In this document: positions 27,523-38,924 of the stretch, piece by piece
Position numbering within the stretch: the first letter of the stretch is position 1
Layout: every line of letters begins with the position of its first letter
From: Bactericera cockerelli
Lineage: Eukaryota > Arthropoda > Insecta > Hemiptera > Triozidae
DNA length: 64,000 nucleotides
Assembly (NCBI GenBank): GCA_024516035.1
Contig: CM044958.1
Span: forward strand, 43,537,803-43,601,802
Direction of reading: 5' to 3'
The notes under the pieces: generated by a model
Database searches by the model: none
The model's input: the letters and a program-made list of their open reading frames with translations, nothing else
Told to the model about the DNA's origin: nothing
Position numbers and translations under genes: made by a program

Positions 27523-30500
27523 CTACATACAACTGTGTGTTAACAATTTCTAAATTAATGAACAAATACTTTCGATATCTCTTAGATATTCTCCGAACTA
27601 ATAGTATGACACACTATGACAGTGTTAAAATCAAGGAATAGTTCAAATTTAAGAAGTGAACTGTTAAATGGGAATTTATTTACTGATAACAAAAAGGGAC
27701 TCTGGTCCTCCAAAACAAAGTACTTGTAAAAAATTATAATTGAAAGATCAGTTCGACAAGGTGTTTACTTAATTTTAGTTTAGGTAGGCAGTGTAAAGGT
27801 TTCTTAAAACAACAGAGAGGAACATTGTATACAACGGAAGATAAAGATTTGACGGATACTAATTCGAAAGGGTATTTAAACAAGCATGTAAAGAAAATGA
27901 GACAGACTTCTTTGATTTTTTTTTGGCTAAGTCTTTGAATCGTTTTTTTTATACGAGTGTTTTTCAAGTTTTTTGTTCGTTTAATTTCCGCCAATTGGGT
28001 ATAAATTACTTTAGGAGACTAATATCACAGTTCCTGAACACAATTTTAAAGGTTCTAGAAAGCACAAAACTTGTATTGGATTTATAAAAAATAATAGCGT
28101 GTTCTACCAATCATAAAAAATCTCAGGACCTAACCAGTCTTCTTAAAATTTCTATGCTAAATAGCTCAGTCATAAGTTGACAAATGAAATAAATTTATTA
28201 AATTAATATACAGAAGTCGATCGATATAACAATAATATCTGTTAACTTCAAAAATATTCACAATCTTGAATGACCTCAATGTTAAAGAGACATGAAGTAA
28301 AAATAATAATAATAACTTTATCAAACTTTACAAATCAAACATCAATACTGGAAATCTTCACCTCTCTAAAAAGTTACTCTTACGTCACTTCCAATAAGCT
28401 AAACAGAGTTCAATAAGAAGTACCAAACCAATGACTCTTACTAAGTCACATGAATCTATCTTGTTGTCACGACGGGTCTGCGCAAGGAACCAGTTCACAG
28501 AGGTTCACCGCAACTGATTGTCTTTCCAATGAACCGTGAGAGTGTTTACTAATGACCACCGCCACTGCTAGTTTTCCCAATGAACCGTGATAGTTTACCA
28601 ATGACCTCCGAACTCCGACGATGGTTGTCTCACCAATGAATTCAATTCGAAATCCAGCGAATGCCTTCACCGATGCTCCATCCTGTTTGCGTGTTTCTCC
28701 GCCGTTAGTGGTGATCGTCGATCTTTGGATCTTCTTCCGTCTTTGTCTAGATGAGTTGCTTCAATTTCGTTTGCACAATTTCCAACGGTTGGTAGAGCTG
28801 CATCTTGTCTACTTCAGGGCGGTTTCACATCATCGAGCTTCTGAAACACAACAAATAAGATACACTTGTCCAGAGGTTTTTCAGGTACTTCACTGGTGTC
28901 TTGATGTTGGTATACAAAAATGCATAGAGCTGCAGCTCATTTGGAAAAGTTGCATCATGGTATGTAACAAAAAATCTCTTTTAAAACAATCAAAATCTCA
29001 CTGAACTGTAGCGATCACGATTGTACAATTTGTATGGCAATGATCAATTCCGCAGATAGGTACTAGGGCCTTCTTGGTGAGGAATTCAAAACCTCATACA
29101 CCTCAGTAGGTTGATCGATAAGGCGGTAGACGTGTAATCGTAATCTTAATATATGTCGATGGTTCGAGTCACGAGTATGGCAAAAAATTGTGTGATGAAC
29201 ACAAACAATTTGAAATTCATACTCTCTGATCAATAATGACATAACACGCTTGAGAGGAATCAACCTTTGGGAGCTTGAACATTGATTTTCATTTTTTAAC
29301 TTTCGAAAAACGAAGAGAAAGGAACTGAAATATTTTTTCATGTTAAAATAATCTATTTTCACAAGGTTTTGGTACCATAGAGACATAGAACAGAAGTTAT
29401 TTTTGATGATACTGCCTTGTACATTGGTACATAGTACTCATGTAATTGCTTACATTTCAAGATTTAAAAAAAAATGAACTGCTTAGCAACAAACGCCAAA
29501 ATACCACCAATTGCTTTAATGACAAACTTGTCCTGTATTTGGGAGTTTTAGGTGTGTTTTATGGGTCGACTGTCAAACATTTTTTGATATTTAACCGTTC
29601 AGCCAAAAAAGGGAAAAAGTTAGTTTTGACGACTTTTGGTGGACTGTCCCACTTTTGGTGAAACGATAGAAGAATTTTCATACACAATACATAAAACACC
29701 CAAACTCAAGAGAATTTTATCTTTAAAAAAAATTGGTGGAGCATTTAGTTTCAGAATTTCGACCGTCGCGTCGCGTCAGTGAGCGTACTATGGCGTAAAC
29801 TTAGAGATATGGAATATTCATGGTGTCAACACCCCTTAATGTACAGGTGCTCCAAAATCAATAAACACCTCTAATGTACAGGTAAAATTGCAGGATCAAT
29901 AAAATAAATTAAAAGTCATTGGGCGATTTAAAACTTCATTAGGCTTGTTTGCCATTGTGAGTGAATTCAGTTCGGACGGGCAAACATATAACCTGTATTT
30001 CGGACCTGTTGCGCGGATTTCGAAGATTTTTTTGGGCCATTGGGTGAATTTACTATATTTTTGTTTATAAGTAGGACATAGAGTAATCTTAAAGCTAGGT
30101 TCAATAGTTTTTGAGCTGCAGGCTGAAAACTGGTGGACTTCCGTCAGAACTTGGAGAACCAAAGGCTGCTATATGGCTTGTCACTTTACCATTTCACTGG
30201 GTCGAAACAGCTGTCCTGGGGTGTCTGTTACTGAGAGAACCGAAGATGGCCGTGTACTTTGGCCCTCAGTACTGTAAAGGCCAATCTGGATGCAATATTA
30301 TAGTTCCCAGATTTTCTACCTTGGTTCAACGAGGGGTTGTCTTTAGTGGGTTCGCCAAATCCCATTCTCCCGATCTCATAGTTGGTAAGGCCGTTCTCGA
30401 TAGCTGGGACTTGGGGGTGTAGATACATATCACTATGTGACTGTTTATACTCCGTGGCCCTTGCTGTTGGGTTCGGTTTTGTTTGCTATTTGCGTATCGG

Positions 30501-30670
30501 GTTCACTGTTTTCCTTGGAAATTTTTTCCCCTCGTAATAAAAAAAAAACTGTAAAGGCCAAATTACTGAATGTCTTTTAAAAGATAAATAATGAAAGATA
30601 AACTATGAATTTGGTTTTGTAAAGTGGAACCTTTTCTTGCTGTATCAAAGTATTCTTTGATAAAAATAAG
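27523..30670. other. No recognised gene
   Basis: Mostly unique-looking AT-rich sequence. At 28500-28640 an imperfect unit around CCAATGAACCGTGA occurs two to three times. Open frames at 28621-29004 and 30111-30422 lack recognisable motifs, and I do not call them genes. Confidence 0.4.
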
Positions 30671-30681
30671 GACGATAGCAT

Positions 30682-31720
30682 ATTCCGTCCCGACTGTTTT
30701 TTTTACCTGAAAAACAATAGCATATTCGGTCCGCAACAAGAATAATGTTATGTCAAATTCGGTCCGATGTGTCCACCCTATATACTTATTATTCTATGTA
30801 TTTACAAAACCGAGGCATGGCCTACATTGTATTTTACCTAACCCTACTATAAACCCAAAGCATGGCCTTCATTTTATTTTACCTAACCCTACTATAAACG
30901 TACTTATACGGTAAAACCCTGAGGGACGACACCTAATTCCGTCCCGCGAGTTTTTTCTCTCAGGTAGTCGATACTTTATTCCGTCCCGAACCTCTCAGAT
31001 CAATCACTGAATTCCGTCCCGTCACTTATCTTATGCACCTATGTACTATGTACATAAGTACCTGATATTATGTATTAGGCTATGTACAAGTTTGGTGCCC
31101 TCGTACTTGCCCTGATGATCAGGTAATTATAGTATTTTTTCCTTATAGGCATGGCCTTCAATTAATAAATCGAGGCATGGCCGTCATTGTATTTTACCTA
31201 ACCCTACTATAAACTCAAGGCATGGCCTTCATTGTATTTTACCTAACCCTACTATAAACTCAAGGCATGGCCTTCATTGTATTTTACCTAACCCTACTAT
31301 AAACCCAAGGCATGGCCGTCATTGTATTTTACCTAACCCTACTATAAACTCAAGGCATGGCCTTCATTGTATTTTACCTAACCCTACTATAAACTCAAGG
31401 CATGGCCTTCATTGTATTTTACCTAACCCTACTATAAACTCAAGGCATGGCCTTCATTGTATTTTACCTAACCCTACTATAAACCCAAGGCATGGCCGTC
31501 ATTGTATTTTACCTATTTTATTTTACGTGATTGAAAATAAACTGATGAAAAATGTTGAATTTAGAATTTATGTATTTATTTATGTATATAGGACGGAACA
31601 TATGGGACGGAATCGGGTATTGAACCCTTACGATGACCGGACGGAATCAGGTGTTAAAATATTGACGGGACGGAATCGACGGGACGGAATAAGGTGAAAA
31701 AAAGGTAAATGGGACGGAAA
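30682..31720. mobile_element. Putative DNA element with opposed arrays of a 10-bp motif
   Basis: On the left, six copies of ATTCCGTCCC or its variant ATTCGGTCC occur at 30682, 30724, 30757, 30936, 30978 and 31011. On the right, six copies of the reverse complement GGGACGGAAT or close variants occur at 31591, 31604, 31639, 31667, 31681 and 31711. The arrays face each other around a minisatellite core. This is the layout of transposons with multiple subterminal transposase-binding sites. No ORF is present. I could not fix the exact ends or a target duplication. Confidence 0.6.
31145..31515. repeat. Minisatellite, 45-bp unit, about eight copies
   Basis: The unit is AGGCATGGCCTTCATTGTAT followed by TTTACCTAACCCTACTATAA and ACTCA. 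Consecutive starts (31217, 31262) give a 45-bp period. Two diverged units lie outside the array at 30812-30900. Variants GGCCGTC/GGCCTTC and AACCCA/AACTCA recur in blocks, suggesting duplication of multi-unit segments. Confidence 0.9.
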
Positions 31721-31839
31721 ACGGTGCCTCCCACCCTGAGAATGGTACCTATTCATTTTTTGTAAATAAAAAAATAATAATCCGATTTCAAAAAATAAAA
31801 TAAAAATATATATTTCTTCATGTAACATCCTTAGAAACT

Positions 31840-32440
31840 TTGGTTTTGTGTCTATCTGTCCTCTGTTATTTGGATTCCTTTTTTTTTTTTTTTTTTTTGG
31901 GGGGGTTTAACGTCGCTTTCAACTGCCATGGTCATATCACGACGGGGGTTTTACCCTCCATTCGCAGGAAACTCACAAACCTGCTACTCACATTGACCTC
32001 ACCCAGCCTGAGTGGGGCCGGGAAAAGCCAGCGTCACGAGAATTAGAATTTGAATGGTCACCCATCCAAGTCTTAACCTCGCTGGATGTCGCTTAACTTC
32101 GGTGTTCTGAAGGGAACCGGTGTATTCAACATGCCATCGACGCTGGCTTTGGATTCCTTGTAACGCTCAAATCTCAGAACATTTGTACACATACAAGTGA
32201 CGTGTTGTAGATGGTCTCATATTAAATTCATAAGGTAGAATTATCTTAGGAGGTGTTATATATTGTAAATTGTATTAAATAAAGAATAAAATCAAATCAA
32301 ATCAATCAACATCGAATCAGCGGGTGTTGGAGATAAAGACCTTGAGCCTGACCTTTAACTTTAAACGCTTATACCTCGTGAACCGTACACCCGATTTTAA
32401 TGAAATGTTGTATGTTCATGTGTATGGGTATTTTAAAACA
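31840..32440. repeat. Dispersed repeat shared with 14240-14560, broken by SINE C
   Basis: It shares TTTGGTTTTGTGTC, TCCTTGTAACGC.CAAATCT, GTAGATGGTC and CTCGTGAAC.GTACACCC with the region inside the 13560-15216 element. It is interrupted by the SINE at 31881-32147 and by a LINE-like tail with ATCAA repeats near 32240-32310. Confidence 0.65.
31881..32147 (-). repeat. Full-length SINE family C copy, 5S rRNA-derived, with target duplication
   Basis: Bracketed by a 12-bp duplication, TTTGGATTCCTT (31869-31880, 32148-32159). The minus strand reads a 5S rRNA-like head (plus-strand GGTCACCCATCCAAGTCTTA, TCGCTTAACTTCGGTG), then the shared central domain (plus-strand CATTGACCTCACCCAGCCTG). The tail follows (plus-strand AACGTCGCTTTCAACTGCCA), and then poly-A. 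The 5S-derived internal promoter region is recognisable, as in SINE3-type elements. This is the best-defined copy in the window. Confidence 0.9.
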
Positions 32441-33263
32441 AATCTGAAGAGAATTGGTAGAGAACATTTGAAGGTAAAAATGATTTAGTAAAACAATCTT
32501 TGAATAATATCGAAAATGGAAAGTCAAATAAATTCATTGCCAAGTTTATACGATATAATAAATGACTATTTTTCATCGGAACATTAGCTTTTCGATCAGT
32601 AGCTATATTTACCGTCGTTTAAGCACTGTAGTTTCTGGTAGGCGTTCTCCCGCGAAACGACCGTTTCGCTTGGTTTGATACTTTTATGAGGAAGTAGTAT
32701 GTCCATAATTGGCATTTTATTTTTGTTAGAAACCCAAAGGTACTTCATACCTTTATAAAAGACCTCAATAATTGCACAATTATTATGCCTTGTTAACAAA
32801 TACAGAGCATAACATCGGAATTCTTTAGGCTTAGACAGGACTACTTTAGAATTTCCTCTTAAATTATTGTGAACATGATAAAAAAAAACTTAAATTATGA
32901 AAAATAAATAAAAACCACTTTATACAACAGATAAACTTGCAAGAGCACAAATAGAATACTATTTGCACCTATATTTGTAACATAAATTTAGCATGCATGA
33001 AACTTACCAAAGTACAACAATATGGCTATTTCATTTGTTTAAAAATACATACAAAGAAGCAATTTCGCAAGGAATTAACAAAAATATTATGAAAATAATG
33101 ACTCGGTAATTTATAACTCCTCTTGCCCGGACAGAGAAAGAAGAGAGAATAAAGAGAAAGTTGGTATACACTCGCGACGCCCTACCATCTCCGGTAGCTA
33201 TACAGATACACTTGTTCAGTACTTCACACGCGGCGTCGCTACACGCTCAGAGTGAGGCATTCT
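32441..33263. other. No recognised gene; 3' flank of PINK1
   Basis: AT-rich and without identified repeats. The part next to 33264 presumably contains the PINK1 3' UTR (minus strand). I do not assign a poly-A signal. Confidence 0.4.
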
Positions 33264-34859
33264 CTAGACGAGAGGTCTGGGTGTCAGGACGCGTTGGATG
33301 TACTCCAGAGACTCCGAGATAAGGCGAAACTCTGCCCGCTTGAGGAACGTGTTGATGAGCTGGTACTCGACATAGGTGCGCCGCAGATGCCCCCCATAGC
33401 TGGCGCCCGTGCACAGCACCTTCGTGGTGAGGGTGAGGAGCCACTGCATGATCTCATTGTGGCTGGGCGACGCGCCGCACAGCCAGTGCCGCGGCGCCCA
33501 CAGGTACAGCTGACACACAGTGGCGGCTAGCGCCGCGCTAGGCCTGTCGCTGGGCTCCGGCGCCAGGCACTTGGCGACAAGGCGACGCAGACACTGCGGC
33601 ACCCGCGGGTCTAGAGACGGAAGATCTTCCACAGCGTAACCTGTGTTGCGCGCCGCATGGTAGAAGGGATTCTCCTCCCCGAACAGCTCGTACGCGATGC
33701 TGCCCGCGGTCCACACGTCCGACTTGCTGTAGTTGACAAAGGAGAAGAGCCCGGGCGTTGCCAGCGCCACCTCGGGCGCCATGAGCGCCGCATTCCCTCC
33801 CAGCGGCGTGTCCGCGCTGCTGTACTGCATGGACAGGCTGCTCTTGTTGGTGTAGCTGCAGCCAAAGTCCGTGATGACGAGCTGGGGACACGTGTCCGCC
33901 TCGGAGGTGTCCAGCAGGATGTTGTCGCTCTTCAGATCCCGGTGGGCGGTCCCGTGGTTGTTGAGATGCGCCACGCCCTCCAGCAGTTGCGTCAGCAACA
34001 GGATGCGCTCACGCACACTCCACCCCGTCCCTCTCTCACTCAGATACCTCCTCAGATCCGTGTTGTATTTCTTCATCAGAATAAAGAGGCTCATATTGCG
34101 TCCGTAGCCTCCCACGGGATTCAAGCGGGCGGGAAGGGCGCTGGGGTAGATCAAGCTTGAGTCCGGAATAGACGGGACAAAGTCCGTGAAGGCAAAGTGC
34201 ATGACCACGATGTTGGGATGCGGCGGGAGGTACTCGATGCTGTCCATCATCATGTCTTCACTCAGACGGAACGGCGTCCTCAGAGGCAGCAGCTCCTTGC
34301 TCATGGCTTTCAAGATGGCGTGCGAGTTGCTGGCGGCGCTGTAGTTGAACATCATCTTGAGCGCGTAGTCCACCTCGCGGAACACAGCCTCGTACACCAC
34401 CGCGTTGGTCCCCTTGGCGATGAACTTCCCGATCTGCAAGTCCTCCACCTTCACATCCTCCACGTCCTGCAGGGTCTCTACCTGGACCAGCTTCTCAAAC
34501 ATGTTGTTGACCGCGTGGCGGATCTCCCAGCAGACCCCCTCCACCTCGTCCTCCTTGCTGAGCATGCCGGTGCCCGAGGCCAGGCTCACGCCCACAAAGG
34601 TGAGGAAGGGCCGCGAGTTGCCCTGGTAGAGCAGCTGGTGCAGTGTGCGCCTGCGCAGGTCCCCGGCCAGGGAGTTGGTGACGCGGTTGAGCAGGCTGTT
34701 CACGAAGAGCCTGCGGGCGTTCTGCAGGTAGCTCTGGAGGGGGTGACCTGCGGGGGGCGGTGGAGGAGGGGGAGTCAGGGTGGCGGCCGCAGGCTTGACG
34801 TATCGGACCAGCAGCCTACCATGGCGGTACACGCGGAACAGAAGCGTGCGGAGAGACAT
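33264..34859 (-). CDS. Pink1: PINK1, mitochondrial Ser/Thr kinase, intronless
   Basis: Kinase that accumulates on damaged mitochondria and phosphorylates ubiquitin and Parkin to trigger mitophagy. I chose the ATG at 34859 (MSLRTLLFRVYRHGR), which gives a family-like presequence; an upstream ATG at 34874 is in frame. Numbered from 34874: presequence 6-30, membrane segment about 89-105, glycine loop IGKFIAKGTNAVVYEA 148-163, lysine K173 in YALK, catalytic HRDLKSDN with D313, DFG at 336-338, APE 366-368. A C-terminal extension runs to 536, as in PINK1. The long insert between 175 and 260 is also family-typical. The frame is intact and single-exon. Its GC content is far above the flanking AT-rich DNA. 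A long inverted repeat begins about 170 bp upstream. Confidence 0.96.
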   Translation of the reverse strand: MSLRTLLFRVYRHGRLLVRYVKPAAATLTPPPPPPPAGHPLQSYLQNARRLFVNSLLNRVTNSLAGDLRRRTLHQLLYQGNSRPFLTFVGVSLASGTGMLSKEDEVEGVCWEIRHAVNNMFEKLVQVETLQDVEDVKVEDLQIGKFIAKGTNAVVYEAVFREVDYALKMMFNYSAASNSHAILKAMSKELLPLRTPFRLSEDMMMDSIEYLPPHPNIVVMHFAFTDFVPSIPDSSLIYPSALPARLNPVGGYGRNMSLFILMKKYNTDLRRYLSERGTGWSVRERILLLTQLLEGVAHLNNHGTAHRDLKSDNILLDTSEADTCPQLVITDFGCSYTNKSSLSMQYSSADTPLGGNAALMAPEVALATPGLFSFVNYSKSDVWTAGSIAYELFGEENPFYHAARNTGYAVEDLPSLDPRVPQCLRRLVAKCLAPEPSDRPSAALAATVCQLYLWAPRHWLCGASPSHNEIMQWLLTLTTKVLCTGASYGGHLRRTYVEYQLINTFLKRAEFRLISESLEYIQRVLTPRPLV

Positions 34860-35863
34860 TTCCGACAGGTGCACGGTCCAACCACAAACCCGAGATAGTT
34901 TGAGGCTGGACGTGAAATGACTGCCGACGGTCGGGAGCTTAATTTTGACGAAGCGCGGTTAGCCCTTCTTTGTCTTTCTGGAAAAATAAGAGAGAGAAAG
35001 ACCGGGTCTGTTCGATCATTATGTACAGTAGACTGGTTTTATCTCATAGGGGTAAGAAAAAAATGTCAGAATTTTTACAACGCTCAGGCAGAAATGAGTT
35101 CGGCTTTTGCAGAAATTGAGATAGACAAAATTTCAAGGCAATCAGACTACGTTAACAGGACCCGCTCTGGCCTCAAAGTTTGGAAATTTGCCAAATTTTC
35201 GAGGTTGAGCTGACATTTTCGGCCATAACTCGAGAACGAAAAATCATACGAGCTTTAAAGATATATCAAATGAAAGACCATTTTGTTGGCTTTACTTTGT
35301 TGTATAATACTAGTTCCCGAAATCTCAATGGTTACTGACTAAATTAAGAATATGTAGTCGAAAACGGGCCAGGTACCCAAAGTAGAGCATCTAAGGCATG
35401 ATAGGATAATGGGTGAAAATACTTATGATTTATAAAACTTATACATGAAAATATTAGAAGATTAGTTTTGAATGATTTTTTGACACATTATGAAGCTATA
35501 AATACCCGTTTTTTACCAACTTGATAGTTCCTGACAGGTTAAGGCATGGCCTTAACCTGTCATAGTTCTAAAACTAAAAGTAAAAATAGGTAATATTTCG
35601 TCAAAAAAAATACAAATTAAGGAGTAAAACTCAACTTAGTTAGTTGGGAGAGGGGTAGAGAGGGAACTTTTTGAAGAATCAGGATAGAGTCTTCTACATT
35701 TACTCCCAACTTGTGGGACAAAATGTTTCTGACATTCCTCTCTAGGTAGTAAGTCGCTGAAGTCATTCCTCAACTTAACGCCTCTCTTGGCTGTGTCCTT
35801 TACAACTTTAAGGGATTGTACAATTTTAAGTCCTTTCTGATACTGAGGCTCACCATACCAAAT

Positions 35864-36115
35864 TTAGGGGTCTACCCTCAAAAAGTCAGTTTTTATGACA
35901 AATCGACTGAAGAAAAGAAATGCTTCGTGAGTAATGAACTTTTTAAGGCCCCCTCTCACATAAGCTGGTAAGTCTTTTATTCGTACTGTAATGTTGACAT
36001 TTTTTGTCCCCTCTGTATCATCAGAAGAACTGAAAAGCTTAGCAGCCATTCTAGACTTTTCATCATGTGACAAAGTTGGATCGAAAAATCCCAAGCCAAC
36101 AGTTTCGGCATTCAA
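35864..36115 (-). pseudogene. Transposon-associated coding fragment, left arm
   Basis: Encodes 83 residues including GLGFFDPTLSHDEKSRMAAK and LPAYVRGGLKKFITH. The mirror copy in the right arm (36605-36838) differs at only a few residues. I do not recognise the family. The fragment has no complete domain, so it is best seen as a remnant of the autonomous element's gene. Confidence 0.5.
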
Positions 36116-36133
36116 GTACCACAGGTTATAGCC

Positions 36134-36395
36134 AAGAAACAGGAGCTACTGTAGACGCTTGTGGTCTGTGTTGTAACCTGCCCATCCCGTAGTATGCCTC
36201 CCCTCTGATGGGCGAGAAGTGACACAATACTTCCCATTTAGATGCTGTGTCAACACGAGCGCACCGGAAGGTATCCCTTACAAACAATTGTAACCAAATT
36301 AAGAATACAAAGTTTTGTCGGCACGGAGGATCGAACCCAGGATCTTCCGCATGGCAAGCGGTGCTTAACCACTGAGCTAATCGCACTCTCATATA
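36134..36395 (-). repeat. SINE family B copy in the hairpin spacer
   Basis: Reverse orientation: body (plus-strand AACAGGAGCTACTGTAGACG, CCTCTGATGGGCGAGAAGTG), then the reversed tRNA-like head (GGATCGAACCCAGGATCTTC, GCTTAACCACTGAGCTAATC). It lies between the two arms of the 35029-37757 element. Confidence 0.85.
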
Positions 36396-36604
36396 AATTA
36401 TCTGAATGAGGTTCAGTTCTACTACCCATTTTACAGTCAAAGACGCTTCTCAAGACAACTTCTAGAATGTTGTGCCGATATGCTAAGGAGAGCAAGTCCC
36501 GCTCTTACATTTTTTCTAATAATGTGTATCAGGGTCCTTTTACTCTACACCTGTGTTTGATGCTGTCGTATCAAAACACATAGTTCAGAGAAAGCACTAA
36601 ATAA

Positions 36605-36838
36605 AGTTGTCTATCACCTGTGGTACTCGAATGCCGAAACTGTTGGCTTGGGATTTTTCGATCCAACTTTGTCACATGATGAAAAGTCTGGAATGGCTGC
36701 AAAGCTTCTTAGTTCTTCTGATGATACAGAGGGGACAAAAAATGTCAACATTACAGTACGAATAAAAGACTTACCAGCTTATGTGAGAGGGGGCCTTAAA
36801 AAGTTCATTACTCACGAAACATTTCTTTTCTTCTGTTG
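36605..36838 (+). pseudogene. Transposon-associated coding fragment, right arm
   Basis: Mirror copy of 35864-36115, with upstream in-frame residues VVYHLWYSNAETVG before GLGFFDPTLSHDEK. It is cut short by TGA at 36836-36838. The pair shows that the arms were copied from a gene-containing stretch. Confidence 0.5.
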
Positions 36839-38179
36839 ATTTGTCATAAAAACTGACTTTTTGAGGGTAGACCCCTAAATTTGGCATGGTGAGCCTCAGT
36901 ATCAGAAAGTATTTAAAATTGTACAATCCCTTAAAGTTGTTAACGACACAGCCAAGAGAGGCGTTAAGTTGAGGAATGATTTCAGCGACTTACTAACTAG
37001 AGAGGAAGATCAGAAACAGTTTGTTCCAAAAGTTGTGAGTAAATGTAGGAGACTCTATTTTGATTCTTCAAACAGTTCCCTCTCTACCCCTCTCCCAACT
37101 AACTAAGTTAAGTTTTACTGCTTAATTTGTATTTTTTTGACGAAATAATACCTATTTGTACTTTTAAATTTAGATATTTGTAGTTCTACAGTAAAAATAA
37201 TGAGAATAACTTTGACGTAATATGTTTGTATTATTATTTTGTTTTTCTGGCCATGCCTTAACCTGTCAGGAACTATCAAGTTGGTAAAAACGGGTATTTA
37301 TAGCTTCATAATGTGTCAAAAAATCATTAAAAACTAATCTTCTAATATTTTAATGTATAAGTTTTATAAATCATAAGTATTTTCACCCATTATCCTATCA
37401 TGCCTTAGATGCTCTAGTTTGGGTACCTGGCCCGTTTTCAACTACATATTCTTAATTTAGTCAGTAACCATTAAGATTTCGGGAACTAGTATTATACAAC
37501 AAAGTTAAGCCAACAAAATGGTCTTTCATTTGATATATCTTTAAAGCTCGTATGATTTTTCGTTCTCGAGTTATGGCTGAAAATGTCAGCTCAACCTCGA
37601 AAATTTGGCAAATTTCCAAACTTTGAGGCCAGAGCGGGTCCTGTTAACGTACTCTGATTGCCTTGAAATTTTGTCTATCTCAATTTCTGCAAAAGCCGAA
37701 CTCATTTCTGCCTGAGCGTTGTAAAAATTCCGATATTGATTTTTTAAAACCAGTCTAATGTACAGACAGGACGACGGGAGGGGCAGGCGGCTGGGAGAAA
37801 TGGGTTAGAACAGAAAGCAACATGCAACAGCCCCATAAGAGTTTTAGCAAGAGGAAAAAATGGTTATAAGGGAAAAAAAAGTTTAATATTTGGACAGATA
37901 GTTTATTGTATTTCATGCCAATTTGTCAAAAACATATTTCACCGATAGTAGGTACTCGAGTAGGTGTTGTGATAATGGGTGCCACAAATTTCTTTCTCAG
38001 AAAGAGAGTAAATGACAAACATGTTGTCTTGGGCCTAATAGTAATACAAACAAATTATAATATCATCTGTTGTCAACGTGTTGTTACACCCCTTGTTTAG
38101 ACTAGAACGCAACATTTTTTTTCCCATGACGACTATTTTCTCGTTCTGATTTTTATATATTTTATTTTATTAAAAGATG

Positions 38180-38476
38180 AGTGTTTTACAGCCTTTTTTA
38201 TTGAAATAGGAGCTACTGTAGACGCTTGTGGTCGGTGTTGTAGCTTGCCCATCCCGTAGTATGCCACCTCTCTGATGGGCGAGAAGTGAAACAATACTTC
38301 CCATTTAAAAGTTGGGTCAACTCTTGTGCAACGGAAGGTATCCGTTCCAAGCAACTGTAATCAAATTTAGAAGAAAAAAGTAATAATAATAAAAAAAAAA
38401 ATGTCGACTCGAGGGATTAAATCAGGGATCCGCATGGCAAGCGAGTGCTTAACCACTGAGCCAATAGCGCGCTGAA
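38180..38476 (-). repeat. SINE family B copy
   Basis: Reverse orientation, body then head: plus-strand AGGAGCTACTGTAGACGCTT, CTCTGATGGGCGAGAAGTGA, then GCTTAACCACTGAGCCAATA. A poly-A run in the middle (38390-38401) suggests a small insertion. Confidence 0.8.
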
Positions 38477-38924
38477 GTTTTTTCTTCTTCTTTTTGCGCT
38501 CAAATCTCTTCAAGCAGTTAGTAAAGTTATTTATTTATTTACAATTTTAGACATTAAGATACAGAGTACATAGTCAATCGGCATAATCAGTTAGAGGTAA
38601 AACTATGAGTTAGAGGTAAAAAAAACTATGAGTTAGAGGTTAAAAAAACTATTTTAAGAAATGAAACTACCCCACAAAACAAGAGGACTGTATCCCTTTA
38701 GTGTGGGGTAGTCGCATGAAATATATGTTACCTATTATACCTATTATGTACAATTATTAATACAAATAAATTACAAAATAACAAAAAATCATAAAATAGG
38801 CGTCATAATCATAAAAAAAGGTTACCTTATCGAATGAATTTTCATGTTCAAGTGTTAGAAAATGGATGTCCCATGCATGTGTCATTGTGAAGTTCGTAAA
38901 CAAATAAAATTACTTTTCACTTAC

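Larger units (their letters stand above)
35029..37757. mobile_element. 2.7-kb DNA element with about 1.1-kb terminal inverted repeats
   Basis: It begins TAGACTGGTTTTA and ends TAAAACCAGTCTA, with an exact 8-bp duplication ATGTACAG outside (35021-35028, 37758-37765). The arms, about 35029-36125 and 36610-37757, are near-perfect inverted copies sharing TTTTTACAACGCTCAGGCAG, GGACCCGCTCTGGCCTCAAA and ATGATTTTTCGTTCTCGAG (minus/plus). Each arm carries the same coding-like fragment. The spacer holds a SINE B copy. An 8-bp duplication fits hAT, P or Merlin-type transposition; the superfamily is not assigned. It lies just upstream of PINK1. Confidence 0.85.

Noticed and set aside
28621..29004. Protein-coding exon of 127 codons
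   Set aside because: The peptide shows no family features and overlaps imperfect short repeats. Insufficient support.
30111..30422. Protein-coding gene
   Set aside because: 103 codons with no motif, overlapped by an equally long frame on the other strand; no supporting splice or start context.
31145..31515. CRISPR-like array of regularly spaced repeats
   Set aside because: The whole 45-bp unit repeats with no variable spacers. This is a minisatellite in an insect genome.
31145..31515. Telomeric repeat because of CCTAACCC
   Set aside because: The word occurs once per 45-bp unit and is not a (CCTAA)n array.
33538..34898. Long open frames on both strands across PINK1
   Set aside because: They are shadows created by the high GC of PINK1. 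Only the minus-strand frame encodes kinase motifs.
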